A stretch of 43,861 nucleotides of DNA. Origin: Zhihengliuella salsuginis. GTDB lineage: Bacteria > Actinomycetota > Actinomycetes > Actinomycetales > Micrococcaceae. The stretch is from NCBI RefSeq assembly GCF_014651715.1, contig NZ_BMXK01000014.1, positions 1 through 43,861 on the forward strand. Direction: 5' to 3'. The notes under the pieces are model-generated. The model had not been told where the DNA came from. It made no database searches and saw only the letters and a list, made by a program, of their open reading frames with translations. Made by a program: the position numbers and the translations under genes. Position 1 is the stretch's first letter. Every line of letters begins with the position of its first letter. This document shows, one piece after another, positions 42,834 to 43,861 of the stretch.

Positions 42834-42839
42834 GAAGGC

Positions 42840-43826
42840 GTGGTTGAGAATTCGCATGGACAGCAAGATCCCGACGAACCGGGGCACGACGGCGCCGGCG
42901 ATCCGCACGAGGCCGCCGGCAGCCCGCCCGCCCAGCGCGGCAGCCTGCTCGAGGCGATGGACAGCATCGAGGGCGGGGGCGGACGGCCCTGCGTCATGGT
43001 CGTGGCGTTCGAGGGGTGGAACGACGCCGGCGGAGCCGCCAGCGATGCCGCCCGGCTGCTGGCCCGGGAATACGACGCGCAGAAGTTCGCGACGATCGGC
43101 GAGGACGACTACTACGACTACCAGTTCTCCCGCCCCTCGGTGAAGCGCAATGCCGCCGGGCAGCGGATCGTGCACTGGCCCGCCACGCACTTCTACCGGG
43201 CGGCGCTGGACGACCACGACTTCGACCTGATCCTGGTGCGCGGGGTCGAGCCCACCTACCGCTGGAAGGCGTTCTGCGCGGAGCTGCTGACCCTCGCCGA
43301 GGCCCACGGCGTCAAGGCGCTGGTGCTGACGGGGGCGCTGCTCGCCGACACCCCGCACACGCGCCCGATCCCCGTCACCCGGACGAGCGAGCACGACGAG
43401 CTGCGGTCGATCCTCAAGGCCGAGCGCCCGAGCTACGAGGGGCCGACGGGTATCGTCGGCGTCCTCGCCGCGCTCGCAGAGGCGGCCGGCGTGCCGACGG
43501 TTTCGGCGTGGGCGGCGGTGCCCCACTACGTCGGGCAGTCCCCGTCCCCCAAGGCCACCTACGCGCTCATGCGCCATCTCGAGGACCTGCTGCACCTCTC
43601 CCTCGATCTGCGCGCCCTGTCCGAGGACGCGGACGCGTGGGAGCGCGGGGTCGACGAGTTGGCGGCCGACGACGAGGAGATCGGCGAGTACGTCAAGCAG
43701 CTCGAGGAGGCCCAGGACGCGACCGACCTGCCGGAGGCGAGCGGTGAATCGATCGCCCGCGAGTTCGAGCGCTACCTGAAGCGGCGCGATCAGGGGCGCG
43801 GCGACGGACACACCGGCGCCCCCTGA
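42840..43826 (+). CDS. PAC2 family protein
   Basis: A 328-aa member of the PAC2 family, named after a eukaryotic proteasome-assembly chaperone but of unknown role in bacteria. After a ~40-residue disordered lead it has VMVVAFEGWNDAGGAASDAARLLA, the DYYDYQFSRPSVKRN motif, LILVRGVEPTYRWKAFC, LTGALLADTPHTRPIPV and VSAWAAVPHYVGQSPSPKATYALM, all conserved in actinobacterial PAC2 proteins. The C-terminus is a charged helical tail. The GTG at 42840 is fixed by the leaderless -10. It is divergent from the HAD-M50 genes. The stop codon lies inside the left arm of the terminator. Confidence 0.92.
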   Translation: MVENSHGQQDPDEPGHDGAGDPHEAAGSPPAQRGSLLEAMDSIEGGGGRPCVMVVAFEGWNDAGGAASDAARLLAREYDAQKFATIGEDDYYDYQFSRPSVKRNAAGQRIVHWPATHFYRAALDDHDFDLILVRGVEPTYRWKAFCAELLTLAEAHGVKALVLTGALLADTPHTRPIPVTRTSEHDELRSILKAERPSYEGPTGIVGVLAALAEAAGVPTVSAWAAVPHYVGQSPSPKATYALMRHLEDLLHLSLDLRALSEDADAWERGVDELAADDEEIGEYVKQLEEAQDATDLPEASGESIAREFERYLKRRDQGRGDGHTGAP

Positions 43827-43861
43827 CCCTGCGGGCCGCCTCTGACGGTCCGCAGGGTCAG
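43823..43861 (+). terminator. Terminator hairpin after the PAC2 gene
   Basis: CTGACCCTGCGG (43823-43834) pairs perfectly with CCGCAGGGTCAG (43850-43861). The window ends at the foot of the stem, so any T-run cannot be seen. The TGA stop (43824-43826) is part of the stem. Confidence 0.7.

Noticed and set aside
1-43861. tRNA, rRNA, CRISPR, IS, prophage or restriction/defence genes
   Set aside because: I looked for T-loop and CCA-type sequences, regularly spaced repeats, transposase and integrase motifs and found none.

Overview
This is a high-GC chromosomal segment of an actinobacterium, most likely a Micrococcales/Micrococcaceae-type organism. The evidence is gene content and order: recO-uppS, a ctaCDF / qcrBAC-ctaE bcc-aa3 oxidase cluster next to trpD, rbpA facing a dolichol-phosphate-mannose synthase, and an arc-dop-pup-pafA-FKBP-pafBC-tatA-tatC-helY block. 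Every gene is chromosomal and mostly housekeeping. I see no tRNA, rRNA, CRISPR array, insertion sequence or prophage.

Layout. (1) 0-6.7 kb: recO, uppS, an alpha/beta hydrolase, pyrD, a DUF3043 membrane protein, an M20 dipeptidase and erpA. (2) 6.7-17.3 kb: respiratory genes in two facing transcription units, ctaC-ctaD-ctaF (+) and ctaE-qcrC-qcrA-qcrB (-). A GntR regulator sits between them, bounded by two perfect 19-bp hairpins. trpD, a stand-alone Lrp-type RAM-domain protein and a DUF3054 protein follow. (3) 17.3-19.3 kb: a SatD-like nucleotide-cyclase-fold/HTH protein translationally coupled to a membrane protein, an orphan lipoprotein, and in the intergenic gap at 19156-19183 a sequence that matches the XerC/XerD dif site. 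This part of the window is therefore probably the replication terminus. (4) 19.3-23.6 kb (+): a RibD/DHFR-like reductase, peptide deformylase, an RlmA-type 23S rRNA methyltransferase, an NfeD-SPFH pair, and rbpA behind a canonical promoter and an apparent SigR/SigH-type promoter. (5) 23.6-42.7 kb (-): Ppm1-like mannosyltransferase, an unusual 356-nt noncoding gap with a large inverted repeat, an amidohydrolase, HelY helicase, TatC, TatA, fused PafBC, two FKBP isomerases, PafA, Pup, Dop, the ARC ATPase, TrmI, an M50 protease and a HAD phosphatase. (6) 42.8 kb to the end: a PAC2-family protein (+).

Two things stand out. First, the pupylation genes are complete (pup, dop, pafA, arc), but the 20S proteasome genes prcB/prcA, which usually lie between pup and pafA, are absent: pup and pafA are 2 nt apart. 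ARC also ends without the C-terminal QYL tail used to open the proteasome, and Dop carries an unusually long Dop-loop region. This looks like a pupylation system working without a proteasome. Second, at least ten genes have a -10 hexamer exactly 6 nt before the start codon, a strong sign of leaderless transcription; these hexamers also settle several start codons.
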